From the NCBI RefSeq assembly GCF_016902345.1, contig NZ_JACJLR010000011.1, positions 1 to 64,000 of the forward strand: a stretch of DNA of 64,000 nucleotides. Reading direction: 5' to 3'. The stretch's first letter is position 1. Each line of letters starts with the position of its first letter. Source of the DNA: Mediterraneibacter glycyrrhizinilyticus. GTDB taxonomy: Bacteria > Bacillota > Clostridia > Lachnospirales > Lachnospiraceae. Positions 46,661 to 56,061 of the stretch are shown here, in pieces. Below the pieces are notes generated by a model that did not search any database, was not told where the DNA came from, and was given only the letters and a program-made list of their open reading frames with translations. The position numbers were made by a program, and so were the translations under genes.

Positions 46661-49288
46661 ATGTTTTTAAAAGAACTGAAGGAAGTGGTGCTGGCGGAGA
46701 AAGAGGATGTGGAGCAGCCGGCAGAGCAGTGGACGGATAAGAATAGGCAAAAATTTCAGGAGATACGAGAGTATGCCATCGAGTTGAAAAAGGCCAAAGT
46801 GAATACGGCAGAACTGGTCGGTTTTCTTGTGGAACCTCATCTGTGGCAGGCTGCTTCGGAGCTGGACAAAGTTTTACGCGCGCAGCTGTATCTGCTTTGT
46901 CTGATCCGAGTGTGTGAGGAACCGGAGATCTTTGAGGATGATAAGGTGAAAAAAGACTGGGAAACTCTGTCAAAAGAAATCTATTCCGGGGACCAAAAGC
47001 TCGATCAGGTGCTGCGTTGTACTACTGAATTAATAGAACTACAGGATCCATACAGATGCAAGTCAAAATTAACAGAGTTGATCAGTGCAGCCGAAAAACT
47101 GGCGGCTTCCGGGAAAAAAGGTCTGGAGAACTGGTATACATACAGATATGTGAATGCTGACAGCCAGAGCGTTTCTCTGATGGATGAATTCTCTGATCAG
47201 ATATTCGAGTTTCTCTTCAGGATTTTATCGGAGAACAGCGGAGATGACAGCGTACTCGGTGCTATTAGGAAGAGCAATCCCTGTGTCAGTGCTGTTATCG
47301 CGGAGAAATTCTATAGAGCCGAAAGATATGAAGAGGCCATCCCCTATGCCGAAAGAGGAGTTTTTGTGAAAACTCCGCCTGCCAGACAGAACGCATTCGT
47401 CGTTCTTGGGCGTTGCTGTGAGATATCCGGGAAAGAGTACTGGCAGGAAGCTTATGATGCGTATGATTCGTGGCTGAGCTGTAAAATGACGGGGAAGATG
47501 AAGAAACTGGAAAAACAGAATGGACCGCTGGTGTTTTTAGGAGAGAATGAATGGCGTGAATCAACTGAGGGAAAGATGAAGGAAGGGATCGTGCTCAATA
47601 ATTATGCCTATCTCTGCGTTCGGATCGCCGATGAAATCAGACAGAGCCCTGAAAAGAGCGGGTGTTTCCGGAAATATGCATTGGAGGCGCTGGAGAAAGT
47701 TCTTAAATTAAATCCGGGAGAAGTAAATCTGATCTATAATTACGGCTTGCTGCTGGCTGTCTGTGAAGAGTATCAGAAAGCAGTCGAGGAGTGGAAACTT
47801 TATTTTTTGTTAGCAGCGGACAAAAATCGTGAGAATAGTTTGCACCCGGAGATAGTCCGTTTGTACTGTAATACGGTTCTTGATCTTGTTCTTTCGAAGC
47901 TGCGGGGGGGCAAACGGGAAGACGGGAGTGTTTTTGAACCCGAGAAGTTCAAAAGAGTAATGAATACAGAAGAGATTCAAGAATATTTTGAGGAATATTT
48001 TGAGAAACTGGAAGATTACAGAGAACTCAGGGAAACGCAGGCGCCGGATACTGGGAAAGGTCTGGTAAGGGGTATGGAAGATGTTTTCTGTGCCTTTCAT
48101 AATATGCTTGTTTTGTTAAAAGATGAGGAAGAGATAAAAGTCATCGAAAAAATCCTTCTGCTTATTTATGCTGTGGTAACAAATATTGTGCGGAGGCTTC
48201 GGGTGACTGCTTACAGTGAGGTGGAGATCGATACAAGAAAGCCGCAGGATCAAAATACTGTGGAGAAAGGAAAAGAAAAGCAGGAAACGATCGCCTATTA
48301 CACGACCCTCGATACAGCCAGATATCTGTTCGATGAGCTTTATCAGCCTGATGTTCAAAAGGCTCCTGTCGGAAGCGGGGACCAAGAGACCCGCGGCGCA
48401 GGGAAAAACTGTCTTACGATGATGCACGCGATGTACATGAATGATCCGAATGAGGGGCTGACACTGCTGCAGGCGTTGAAAGAACAGATTGATGATGACG
48501 ATACCGGATATAAGGACTACCTTTTTGGCGGAAAATCGCCCGAAGAGTTCAGGGAAAGTATATATGACCGGTATTACATCTTTTTGAAAGCGTTCACTTC
48601 CCGTGTCGATAAGCTGGATATGTGGGCAATGTATGCCAGCGACCGGACAAGCGGAAGTGACAGTAACGGCTGCTGCATCTGCCTTAATCCGGAAACATTC
48701 GCACGCGCGCAGGATATGCAGAAAGAAATGAAAGGGAAAAAACAGGCAGAATTAAGAAACATTTTCAATGATGACCTGAGCCTGTACAGGATCGTTTATC
48801 TTGATTCGCAGAAGGAGATCCGGAAGGAACAGAATCCGGAAATTCCGGATGTAGTGTGTGATTATTATAATATACTCAGAGAACTGGTCGGCCTGATAAA
48901 TACATATACAGGCGAGCTGTTTCGCAAAAAAAAGCCGTATGCGGAAGATGTTTTGGAAATGATCCGGGAATTCCTTGGTCCCATAATGGAAAAGGCGGCG
49001 TTCCTTTTTAAAGAAGAGTCCTATTTCCTCGAGCAGGAGATGCGTCTGCTCATTACGAGAACCCATGATCAGAGACAGATGATCCGCCAGCTGCATACCA
49101 ACCCGCCGAAGCTCTGTGTGAACCCGTTTTTCCAGGTATACGTTGACCAGATGATCCTGGGTCCCAAAGTTGGAGAGGCTGATCAGTGGATTCCGTATTT
49201 TCAGTATGAGTTAAATGAGATGCGTAAAAAAGATGATTTTCCGAAGCGGACAGTTGTCAGAAAATCAAAGATCCACTACCGGGATTGA
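46661..49288 (+). CDS. TPR-like protein with DUF2971-like C-terminal domain
   Basis: 875 residues, no signal peptide or membrane segment. The N-terminal 530 residues are helical, with TPR-like units (SAVIAEKFYRAERYEEAIPYAERG, about 207-230; NYGLLLAVCEEYQKAVEEWKLY, about 362). The C-terminal part follows the DUF2971 pattern: IAYYTTLDTARYLFDEL (about 544), MMHAMYMNDPNEGLTLL (about 587), LDMWAMYASDRTSG...GCCICLNPETF (about 651), LYRIVYLD (about 707) and, at the end, PKLCVNPFFQVYVDQMILGPKV. DUF2971 has no settled function and is frequent in defence islands. The gene is less GC-rich than recO and glyS, and breaks their normal neighbourhood. It begins 12 bases after recO with a TAGGAGGG ribosome site. 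Confidence 0.7.
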   Translation: MFLKELKEVVLAEKEDVEQPAEQWTDKNRQKFQEIREYAIELKKAKVNTAELVGFLVEPHLWQAASELDKVLRAQLYLLCLIRVCEEPEIFEDDKVKKDWETLSKEIYSGDQKLDQVLRCTTELIELQDPYRCKSKLTELISAAEKLAASGKKGLENWYTYRYVNADSQSVSLMDEFSDQIFEFLFRILSENSGDDSVLGAIRKSNPCVSAVIAEKFYRAERYEEAIPYAERGVFVKTPPARQNAFVVLGRCCEISGKEYWQEAYDAYDSWLSCKMTGKMKKLEKQNGPLVFLGENEWRESTEGKMKEGIVLNNYAYLCVRIADEIRQSPEKSGCFRKYALEALEKVLKLNPGEVNLIYNYGLLLAVCEEYQKAVEEWKLYFLLAADKNRENSLHPEIVRLYCNTVLDLVLSKLRGGKREDGSVFEPEKFKRVMNTEEIQEYFEEYFEKLEDYRELRETQAPDTGKGLVRGMEDVFCAFHNMLVLLKDEEEIKVIEKILLLIYAVVTNIVRRLRVTAYSEVEIDTRKPQDQNTVEKGKEKQETIAYYTTLDTARYLFDELYQPDVQKAPVGSGDQETRGAGKNCLTMMHAMYMNDPNEGLTLLQALKEQIDDDDTGYKDYLFGGKSPEEFRESIYDRYYIFLKAFTSRVDKLDMWAMYASDRTSGSDSNGCCICLNPETFARAQDMQKEMKGKKQAELRNIFNDDLSLYRIVYLDSQKEIRKEQNPEIPDVVCDYYNILRELVGLINTYTGELFRKKKPYAEDVLEMIREFLGPIMEKAAFLFKEESYFLEQEMRLLITRTHDQRQMIRQLHTNPPKLCVNPFFQVYVDQMILGPKVGEADQWIPYFQYELNEMRKKDDFPKRTVVRKSKIHYRD

Positions 49289-49411
49289 CAAGGAAATGAA
49301 CAGAGGTACATTTATTACAGGACGGCGTTATATGAATCCCTTGAAAAATATGGCTGTACCCGTTATAATAAGTACCGATTAAGACGTAATAAAGAATGTG
49401 AGGAACATAAA

Positions 49412-50812
49412 ATGGTTGAAAAGACAATGGACAAGATCGTGGCACTTGCAAAATCAAGAGGATTTGTTTATCCCGGTTCCGAGATCTACGGGGGGCTTGC
49501 AAATACCTGGGATTATGGAAACCTCGGCGTGGAGCTGAAGAACAATGTAAAAAGAGCGTGGTGGAAGAAGTTCGTGCAGGAGAATCCTTACAACGTGGGC
49601 GTTGACTGCGCGATCCTGATGAACCCGCAGACATGGGTGGCTTCCGGTCATCTGGGAGGATTCAGCGATCCGCTGATGGACTGCAAGGAGTGTCATGAGC
49701 GTTTCCGTGCAGACAAACTGATCGAAGATTACTGTGAGGAAAAGGGCATTGAGCTGGAAGGTTCTGTGGACGGATGGTCCCAGGAGCAGATGACTGCGTT
49801 TATTGCGGAACATCAGATCCCGTGTCCGACCTGCGGAAAGCATAATTTCACTGATATCCGTCAGTTCAACCTGATGTTCAAGACATTCCAGGGCGTAACG
49901 GAAGACGCAAAGAATACAGTCTATCTCCGGCCGGAGACAGCGCAGGGAATCTTTGTCAACTTCAAGAATGTGCAGCGCACCTCCAGGAAGAAGCTGCCCT
50001 TTGGTATCGCTCAGATCGGAAAATCCTTCCGCAATGAGATCACGCCCGGAAACTTTACATTCCGCACAAGAGAATTCGAGCAGATGGAACTGGAATTCTT
50101 CTGCAAGCCGGACACGGATCTGGAGTGGTTCGACTACTGGAAGAGCTTCTGCCTGAACTGGCTGTCTTCTCTCGGGCTGAAGGAGGATGAGGTGCGTTAC
50201 CGCGATCACGACAAAGAAGAACTTTCCTTCTACAGCAAGGCGACTACGGACGTGGAGTTCCTCTTCCCGTTCGGATGGGGAGAACTGTGGGGCATCGCTG
50301 ACCGTACGGACTACGACCTGACCCAGCATCAGAACGTATCCGGTCAGGATCTGACCTATTTTGACGATGAGACAAAAGAAAAGTACATCCCGTACGTGAT
50401 CGAGCCGTCACTTGGGGCGGACCGTATGGTACTCGCATTCCTCTGCAGCGCTTATGACGAGGAGAACATCGGCACAGAGGAGAAGCCGGACATGAGAACG
50501 GTCCTTCACTTCCATCCGGCGCTGGCTCCGGTAAAGATCGGCGTGCTGCCGCTGTCCAAGAAGCTGGCAGAAGGCGCGGAGAAGATCTATGCAGAGCTCA
50601 GCAAATATTATAACTGTGAGTATGATGACCGCGGAAACATCGGAAAACGCTACCGCCGTCAGGATGAGATCGGAACCCCGTTCTGTGTGACCTATGATTT
50701 CGAGTCAGAGGAAGACGGGGCAGTGACAGTACGCGACCGTGACACCATGGAGCAGGAGAGGGTCAAGATCGAGGATCTGAAAGCATACTTTGAGAAAAAG
50801 TTTGAGTGGTAA
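49412..50812 (+). CDS. glyS: Glycyl-tRNA synthetase, alpha2 dimer type
   Basis: 466 residues. Class II synthetase of the eukaryote-like glyQS form: [25 protein letters not shown] at the N-terminus, [14 protein letters not shown] (about 170-183) and [29 protein letters not shown] in pieces (motif 2, about 205-231), and [10 protein letters not shown] (motif 3, about 335). The anticodon-binding domain ends the protein. A zinc-type CKEC...CPTC set is present at about 91-145. It charges tRNA-Gly. In the ancestral order it follows recO; here the DUF2971-like gene intervenes. No T-box leader is visible in the 123 bases before it. Confidence 0.96.
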   Translation: MVEKTMDKIVALAKSRGFVYPGSEIYGGLANTWDYGNLGVELKNNVKRAWWKKFVQENPYNVGVDCAILMNPQTWVASGHLGGFSDPLMDCKECHERFRADKLIEDYCEEKGIELEGSVDGWSQEQMTAFIAEHQIPCPTCGKHNFTDIRQFNLMFKTFQGVTEDAKNTVYLRPETAQGIFVNFKNVQRTSRKKLPFGIAQIGKSFRNEITPGNFTFRTREFEQMELEFFCKPDTDLEWFDYWKSFCLNWLSSLGLKEDEVRYRDHDKEELSFYSKATTDVEFLFPFGWGELWGIADRTDYDLTQHQNVSGQDLTYFDDETKEKYIPYVIEPSLGADRMVLAFLCSAYDEENIGTEEKPDMRTVLHFHPALAPVKIGVLPLSKKLAEGAEKIYAELSKYYNCEYDDRGNIGKRYRRQDEIGTPFCVTYDFESEEDGAVTVRDRDTMEQERVKIEDLKAYFEKKFEW

Positions 50813-50816
50813 AGAT

Positions 50817-50895
50817 GTTACAGTGTGAACTGTAACGTAAAGAGACGAGGGAAGAGGGGGAATATTTCCATGAGAGATATTTCCCCTCTCGTTTA
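50817..50895 (+). terminator. Hairpins after glyS
   Basis: GTTACAGT-GTGA-ACTGTAAC (50817-50836) is followed by a second stem, GAGGGGGAATAT (50854-50865) with ATATTTCCCCTC (50878-50889), ending TCGTTTATAAT. The second is the likely terminator. Confidence 0.75.
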
Positions 50896-50966
50896 TAATA
50901 GCTGATATAGAGTATACTGCGATAAATTCGGACTGATAATAACAAAACAGAAAGGTGGAACTAAAA

Positions 50967-52370
50967 ATGGCAGGAAAAAATATATGGACAGCCTACAATG
51001 AAGCTCAGCTCGCGGAGCTGGATGCGATCAATGAAAAATATAAAGAGTGCCTCGACGCAGGAAAGACGGAGCGGGAGTGCGTGGAACTGAGCGTCCGCAT
51101 GGCGGAGGAGTCAGGATACAGAAGCCTGGAAGAAGTGATGGCGTCAGGGAAAAAATTGAAAGCAGGGGACAAGATCTATGCGGTGAACATGAAAAAGATG
51201 CTTGCCCTGTTCCGGATCGGCGAGGAACCGATCTCCTCCGGAATGAATATCCTCGGCGCGCACATCGACTCACCGCGTATCGATGTGAAACAGAATCCGC
51301 TCTATGAAAATGAAGGATTTGCCTATCTTGACACCCATTACTATGGCGGGATCAAGAAATATCAGTGGGTGGCTCAGCCCCTTGCGCTCCACGGAGTCAT
51401 CGTGAAGAAGAACGGGAGAGTGAAGAAAGTGAGTATCGGAGAGGAAGAAAACGATCCGGTATTTGTGATCACCGATCTCCTTGTTCATCTTGCCCAGGAG
51501 CAGATGGAAAAGAAAGCATCCAAAGTCATTGATGGAGAAAAACTGGATCTGCTCATCGGGAACTGCCCGGTGGATGAGGTGCTGGAAGGAGAAAGCAGGA
51601 AAGAGCAAAAAGAGGCGGTAAAAGCAAATGTGCTCCGTCTGCTGAAAGAGAAATATGGTATGGAAGAAGCGGATTTCACTTCCGCGGAGCTGGAGATCGT
51701 TCCGGCAGGAAAAGCCCGCGACTGCGGTCTTGACCGGAGTATGATCCTCTCTTACGGGCAGGACGACAGAGTGTGCGCGTTCACCTCATTGTTTGCGATG
51801 CTGGATGTGACGGACGCGAAGAAGACCGGATGCTGCCTGCTGGTGGATAAGGAAGAGATCGGAAGCGTGGGAGCTACCGGCATGCATTCCCGTTTCTTTG
51901 AAAATACGGTGGCAGAGCTGATCGCTCTGACAGAGGGAGAGTCGGATCTGAAAGTCCGCCGGGCGCTTGCGAATTCGAGAATGCTTTCCTCTGATGTCAG
52001 CGCGGCTTACGACCCCATGTACGCTGAGGCGTTTGAGAAGAGAAGTTCTGCCTTTTTTGCAAACGGACTGACTTTTAACAAATTTACGGGAAGCCGGGGG
52101 AAATCCGGCTCCAATGACGCCAATGCCGAGTATATCGCTTCTCTTCGAAAAGCTCTGGATGATGAGAATGTTGCATATCAGTTCGCGGAGCTGGGGCGTG
52201 TGGACCTGGGCGGCGGCGGAACCATCGCTTATATCATGGCGAACTACGGGATGGAAGTGATCGACAGCGGAGTGGCGGTCCTGAACATGCATGCTCCTTA
52301 TGAGGTGTCAAGCAAGGCGGACGTCTACGAGGCGGTGAGAGGATACCGCGCCTTCCTGAAGATGCAGTGA
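50967..52370 (+). CDS. M18-family aminopeptidase
   Basis: 467 residues. AHIDSPRIDVKQNPLYE (about 94-110) gives the first metal-binding His and Asp, DKEEIGSVGATGMHSRF (about 293-309) the catalytic Glu pair, and SRGKSGSNDANAEYI and MHAPYEVSSKADVYE (about 437-451) the last metal histidine. M18 enzymes are cytoplasmic metallo-aminopeptidases that prefer acidic N-terminal residues, and form large tetrahedral assemblies. ATG at 50967 follows AAAGGTGGAAC; an upstream in-frame GTG overlaps that site. It is a single gene ending 11 bases from the convergent regulator gene. Confidence 0.93.
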   Translation: MAGKNIWTAYNEAQLAELDAINEKYKECLDAGKTERECVELSVRMAEESGYRSLEEVMASGKKLKAGDKIYAVNMKKMLALFRIGEEPISSGMNILGAHIDSPRIDVKQNPLYENEGFAYLDTHYYGGIKKYQWVAQPLALHGVIVKKNGRVKKVSIGEEENDPVFVITDLLVHLAQEQMEKKASKVIDGEKLDLLIGNCPVDEVLEGESRKEQKEAVKANVLRLLKEKYGMEEADFTSAELEIVPAGKARDCGLDRSMILSYGQDDRVCAFTSLFAMLDVTDAKKTGCCLLVDKEEIGSVGATGMHSRFFENTVAELIALTEGESDLKVRRALANSRMLSSDVSAAYDPMYAEAFEKRSSAFFANGLTFNKFTGSRGKSGSNDANAEYIASLRKALDDENVAYQFAELGRVDLGGGGTIAYIMANYGMEVIDSGVAVLNMHAPYEVSSKADVYEAVRGYRAFLKMQ

Positions 52371-52381
52371 CCAGCTCCGGC

Positions 52382-53095
52382 TTATTCCTGCCAGTGGTCA
52401 TAGTTCACATAATGGTGGATCACCTTTTTGGCCCTGCGGTACTGATCCAGCGTCATGCTGATCTTGCCGTGGGTCAGAAAGATGAGATCGTCTTCTTTCA
52501 GTTTTTTTACCGTACGGTTGATCGTCTTTACCGTGATGCCGCACTCTTCGTAGAGCGCCTGGCGTGTCTTGGGCAGGACGATCTGTTTTTTCTCCTCGAT
52601 CTTCATCGCAGCGGCAGCCTTCAAAATGTAATCCAGCAGGATGAAATGGGGCGGATAGAAAAGACGCGCGCCCCGGTTGTAGGAAGAACGATAAAGTTTG
52701 TAAGCGACCTTGTGCGCCACCAGCCGCAGAAAATGGATGTCCTGAGCGATCCAGTCTTCAAAATCTTTCCGGGAGAAAAATACCACGGTCGTCTCGGTGA
52801 GCGTCTCGATGGTCACGGAGGTCTTCTCCATTCCGGCGAGGATCGTGACTTCGCCCACAAAGTCGATCGGCTCGTTTTTCTCGATCATATAAACATTTCC
52901 GTTCTGGAATTCGTTGATGACCCGGTGTTCCCCTTTGGCGATAAGTCCGAAGGAATTGAGGGTATAATCCTTCTGGTGGATGATGGTTCCCGGCGGATAC
53001 ACCCGGATGGTGCAGCGCTGCCACAGTTCTTCCGGCATATATCTGATGTATTCTTCCAGTTCCGGGACTTCCCGGACCAATTCTTCCAAAGTCAT
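52382..53095 (-). CDS. Crp/Fnr-family transcription regulator
   Basis: 237 residues. A cyclic-nucleotide-type sensor barrel (about 15-125, YPPGTIIHQKDYTLNSFGLI, then DFVGEVTILAG) is joined by a long helix to a winged HTH (about 170-215, LPKTRQALYEECGITVKTINRTVKKL). There is no Cys cluster for iron-sulfur, so it is not a typical FNR, and the sensor lacks an obvious Arg-Ser cAMP pocket, so the ligand is open. It is transcribed away from the DUF3100 gene across a 255-base gap with AT-rich promoter sequence for both, and so probably controls that four-gene unit. Ribosome site GAGGGG. Confidence 0.9.
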   Translation of the reverse strand: MTLEELVREVPELEEYIRYMPEELWQRCTIRVYPPGTIIHQKDYTLNSFGLIAKGEHRVINEFQNGNVYMIEKNEPIDFVGEVTILAGMEKTSVTIETLTETTVVFFSRKDFEDWIAQDIHFLRLVAHKVAYKLYRSSYNRGARLFYPPHFILLDYILKAAAAMKIEEKKQIVLPKTRQALYEECGITVKTINRTVKKLKEDDLIFLTHGKISMTLDQYRRAKKVIHHYVNYDHWQE

Positions 53096-53350
53096 AAAAA
53101 TTCCCCTCCCATTCTATGCTGACAAAGCTTTCAATATAAAATCCGGCCATGCCGTGGATAATTTTATTATATGTGGAAAAAAACAGGAAAAAAAGACCCA
53201 TTTGTCCTTTTTTGTCGAAAAGCGACCCGCTAAAATACTCATGCGGCGGACAAAGCAAAACCATAAGACGCAGAATTGCTGCGTGACAGGAAGTTCTGTC
53301 CGCAGAAAATATGGCAACAGAAAAAGAAAAGAGAATGAGGAGGAAGTGAA

Positions 53351-54199
53351 ATGGACAAATTTGTCTATCCATCGCTGAAAGAAAGGCTCAAGGCAGAGTA
53401 CAAGATCTACCTGACCGCCTTCGTATTTATTCTGATCGCAGATTCCATCGGTCAGATCCAGATCCCGCTGGGACCGGGACAATTTATACTGTTCCCGATC
53501 TTTTACGCACTGATCATGGGAGTTCTGTCAGGGCCCCAGGTGACAAAGATTATGAAGTCAAAACAGGTCAAGGCAGCCTCCAAACTGGTCGTGGTGGCGA
53601 TCTGCCCCTTTATCGCAAAGCTGGGCATCAATGCGGGCGCCAGCCTTGAGACAGTGATCTCTGCCGGTCCGGCTCTCCTTTTACAGGAATTTGGAAACCT
53701 GGGGACCATCCTTCTGGCAATGCCGCTGGCAGTCCTGCTTGGGATGAAGAGGGAGGCGGTAGGCGCCACTCACTCCATCAACAGAGAGTCCAACCTGGCA
53801 CTGATCACGGATGTCTATGGTCCGGACTCACCGGAGGCGAGGGGAAGTCTTTCCATCTATGTTGTGGGCGGAATGATCGGTACAGTGTATTTCGGGTTTA
53901 TGGTATCCGTGGTCGCCATACTGGGCATTTTCCATCCCTATGCGCTGGGAATGGCGTCCGGCGTGGGAGCGGGCATCCTGATGGCCAGCGCTGTGGCGTC
54001 TCTCACGGAGATCTATCCTGCTATGGCGGATCAGATCTCGGCCCTGGCAAGCGCCAGCGAGACCATATCGGGCATTGACGGGATCTACATGGCACTGTTC
54101 ATCGGGCTTCCGCTCTGCAACTGGTTATATAAAGTTCTGGAACCCAGGATCGGAAGATTTGGAGAGAAGAGAAAACAGAAAAAACTGGAGGAGAAATGA
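53351..54199 (+). CDS. DUF3100 membrane protein, likely transporter subunit
   Basis: 282 residues with about seven to eight membrane segments. LIADSIGQIQIPLGPGQFILFPIFYALIMG (in pieces, about 21-50), KLGINAGASLETVISAGPALLLQEFGNLG (about 93-121) and GATHSINRESNLALITDVYGPDSPEARG (about 138-165) are conserved-looking and place Asn, Asp and Glu residues in or next to the membrane, as in secondary transporters. DUF3100 has no assigned substrate. It overlaps a second, smaller membrane protein gene by four bases, followed by an amidohydrolase, which points to uptake of an N-containing heterocycle. Strong AGGAGG ribosome site. Confidence 0.8.
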   Translation: MDKFVYPSLKERLKAEYKIYLTAFVFILIADSIGQIQIPLGPGQFILFPIFYALIMGVLSGPQVTKIMKSKQVKAASKLVVVAICPFIAKLGINAGASLETVISAGPALLLQEFGNLGTILLAMPLAVLLGMKREAVGATHSINRESNLALITDVYGPDSPEARGSLSIYVVGGMIGTVYFGFMVSVVAILGIFHPYALGMASGVGAGILMASAVASLTEIYPAMADQISALASASETISGIDGIYMALFIGLPLCNWLYKVLEPRIGRFGEKRKQKKLEEK

Positions 54200-54645
54200 T
54201 GAGATATATAGAATGGCTTGTTTTGTTCGTGATATCGGGACTTGGGATCGCGCTGGCGAATTTTGTCGGCTTTGACGTGGGGTTCATGGAATCCCTTCCG
54301 GGGATCCTCGTCCTTCTTGCCATCGCGGCAGCAGGAGTGGCAGTCAGTAAAGTGATCCCGCTGAAACTCCCGGTGGTGGCTTATGTCTCCATCATTGGAC
54401 TCCTGGCAGCCTGTCCGGTGTCCCCGTGCAGGGAGTTTGTCATCGATGCGGCGGCAAAGATCAACTTCACTGCGCCGCTGACAATGGTGGGAGCCTATGC
54501 GGGCATTTCGATCAGCGACCAGATCAAATCCTTTTTAAAGCAGGGCTGGAAGATGATCCTGGTCGGCATCTTTGTGATGACGGGGACGTTTATAGGGTCT
54601 GCTGCCATCGCTCATATCGTCATGACATTGACGGGAACGATCTGA
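54196..54645 (+). CDS. Small membrane protein, partner of the DUF3100 protein
   Basis: 149 residues with four to five membrane segments (about 8-24, 31-50, 56-75, 90-108, 117-145). Two ATG codons in tandem (54196 and 54199) follow GGAGGAG; the first overlaps the DUF3100 stop as ATGA. I do not recognise the family by name. The four-base overlap with DUF3100 and its size suggest that the two form a two-subunit carrier. SPCREFVIDAAAKINFTAPL (about 76-95) contains the only polar residues inside the hydrophobic part and may line a pathway. Confidence 0.65.
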   Translation: MMRYIEWLVLFVISGLGIALANFVGFDVGFMESLPGILVLLAIAAAGVAVSKVIPLKLPVVAYVSIIGLLAACPVSPCREFVIDAAAKINFTAPLTMVGAYAGISISDQIKSFLKQGWKMILVGIFVMTGTFIGSAAIAHIVMTLTGTI

Positions 54646-54711
54646 TGCCGGTACTTGTTTTCAGGTAAAAAGATGACTTGTGCCGGTAATGACAGAAATG
54701 GAGGAAAATAT

Positions 54712-56061
54712 ATGTGTGATCTGATCATTACGGACGCTGCAGTGCTTTTCCCGGACGGGATCGTGCGCAGTGCTCAGACGATCGAGATAAATGAGGGGAA
54801 GATATGCAGTGTCCGCCCATATCGGGAGACGGATTTGGAAACAGCTGCAAAGGAGCGGATCTCAGGAACCGGGAAACTGGTCATGCCGGGACTTGCGGAC
54901 TGTCACATGCATACCGGGCAGCAGCTTTTGAAGGGGAAAGTGCTGGATGCGCTCCCCATGATCTGGACCAGGATCATGCTGCCTTTCGAGAGCACGCTCA
55001 CGGAAGAAAAGATGGAACTGAGCGCTTCCCTTGCCGCGCTGGAGATGATCAAGTCCGGCACGACAGCTTTTGTGGATGCGGGAAGTTATCATATGGAGGC
55101 AGCGGCAGAGGTGTATGTCCGTTCCGGGCTGAGAGGACTCATCTCCGCATCCACCATGGATGAGAAGGGGCTTCCGGATTCTATCGCGCATGATGCAGAG
55201 GAGGCGGTGGCGCAGACGGACCGCCTGTATGACGGGTATAACGGAAAAGGGAACCTGAAAGTGGCATACTCTCTCCGTTCCCTGATCTCCTGTTCGGATG
55301 AGCTGAACCTGAAGGCTGCGAGACGGGCAAAAGAGCGGGGAGCAAAGCTGCAGGCGCATATGAATGAGTATGCGGGGGAAGTCAATTATTTCCTGACAAA
55401 TAAGAAAGTCCGCCCCTTTGAATATCTGGATTCCATGGGGATCCTGGACGAAGATTTTATTGCGGCCCACTGTATCCTGCTGTCGGAACGGGAGAAGGAT
55501 CTCCTTGCAGAGCGGGGCGTGAAAGTATGTCACTGCCCGTTCAGCAACTGCGGGAAGGGAGCGCCTGATACCCCTGCGCTCCGGGAAAAGGGAATCTGTG
55601 TCGGTCTGGGGACGGACGGAGCAGCCCACGGCGGATTGAGCTTGTGGAATGAGATGAAGATATTCCGGTCGGTCATGAATGTGGAATATGGCAGCAGGCT
55701 GAACGAACCTGCAGTTATGCCGGCGAAATACATCCTGAAAATGGCGACGGAGAACGGATACCGCCTTATGGGAGAGGACGGAGGCAGAATCGAGCCCGGA
55801 AAGCAGGCAGACCTCATCACCATAAATATGATGCAGCCTCATCTGTATCCCACGGGGAATCCGGTCAATACCCTGCTTGAGTGTGTGACGGCAGGGGATG
55901 TGTGCGACAGCATCGTAAACGGGAAAGTGCTGATGAAGGACAGACATGTCCTGACACTGGACGAGGAAATGATCCTTGCGAAAGCGGCAGAGTACTGGGA
56001 GTGGGAAGACTCAGAGACGGCCGGGAGAACTGAGAAGGAAGAAAGGAAGGCGGCGTTATGA
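54712..56061 (+). CDS. Amidohydrolase, deaminase-like (TRZ/ATZ, MtaD/SsnA group)
   Basis: 449 residues. The metal site is visible: DCHMHTGQ with His65 and His67, HMNEYAGE (about 217-224), AHCILLS (about 251) and GTDGAAHGG with Asp (about 303). The layout HxH, HxxE, H, D is that of the deaminases of the subtype III amidohydrolases, which act on purines, pyrimidines, triazines or S-adenosylhomocysteine-like compounds. Start ATG at 54712 has GGAGGAAAA before it; an in-frame ATG 57 bases earlier lacks this. The neighbours suggest that an imported cyclic amine is deaminated here. Stop overlaps the next start (ATGA). Confidence 0.88.
   Translation: MCDLIITDAAVLFPDGIVRSAQTIEINEGKICSVRPYRETDLETAAKERISGTGKLVMPGLADCHMHTGQQLLKGKVLDALPMIWTRIMLPFESTLTEEKMELSASLAALEMIKSGTTAFVDAGSYHMEAAAEVYVRSGLRGLISASTMDEKGLPDSIAHDAEEAVAQTDRLYDGYNGKGNLKVAYSLRSLISCSDELNLKAARRAKERGAKLQAHMNEYAGEVNYFLTNKKVRPFEYLDSMGILDEDFIAAHCILLSEREKDLLAERGVKVCHCPFSNCGKGAPDTPALREKGICVGLGTDGAAHGGLSLWNEMKIFRSVMNVEYGSRLNEPAVMPAKYILKMATENGYRLMGEDGGRIEPGKQADLITINMMQPHLYPTGNPVNTLLECVTAGDVCDSIVNGKVLMKDRHVLTLDEEMILAKAAEYWEWEDSETAGRTEKEERKAAL

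Noticed and set aside
49289-49411. Possible T-box leader before glyS
   Set aside because: The gap of 123 bases shows neither the T-box core sequence nor an antiterminator/terminator pair.
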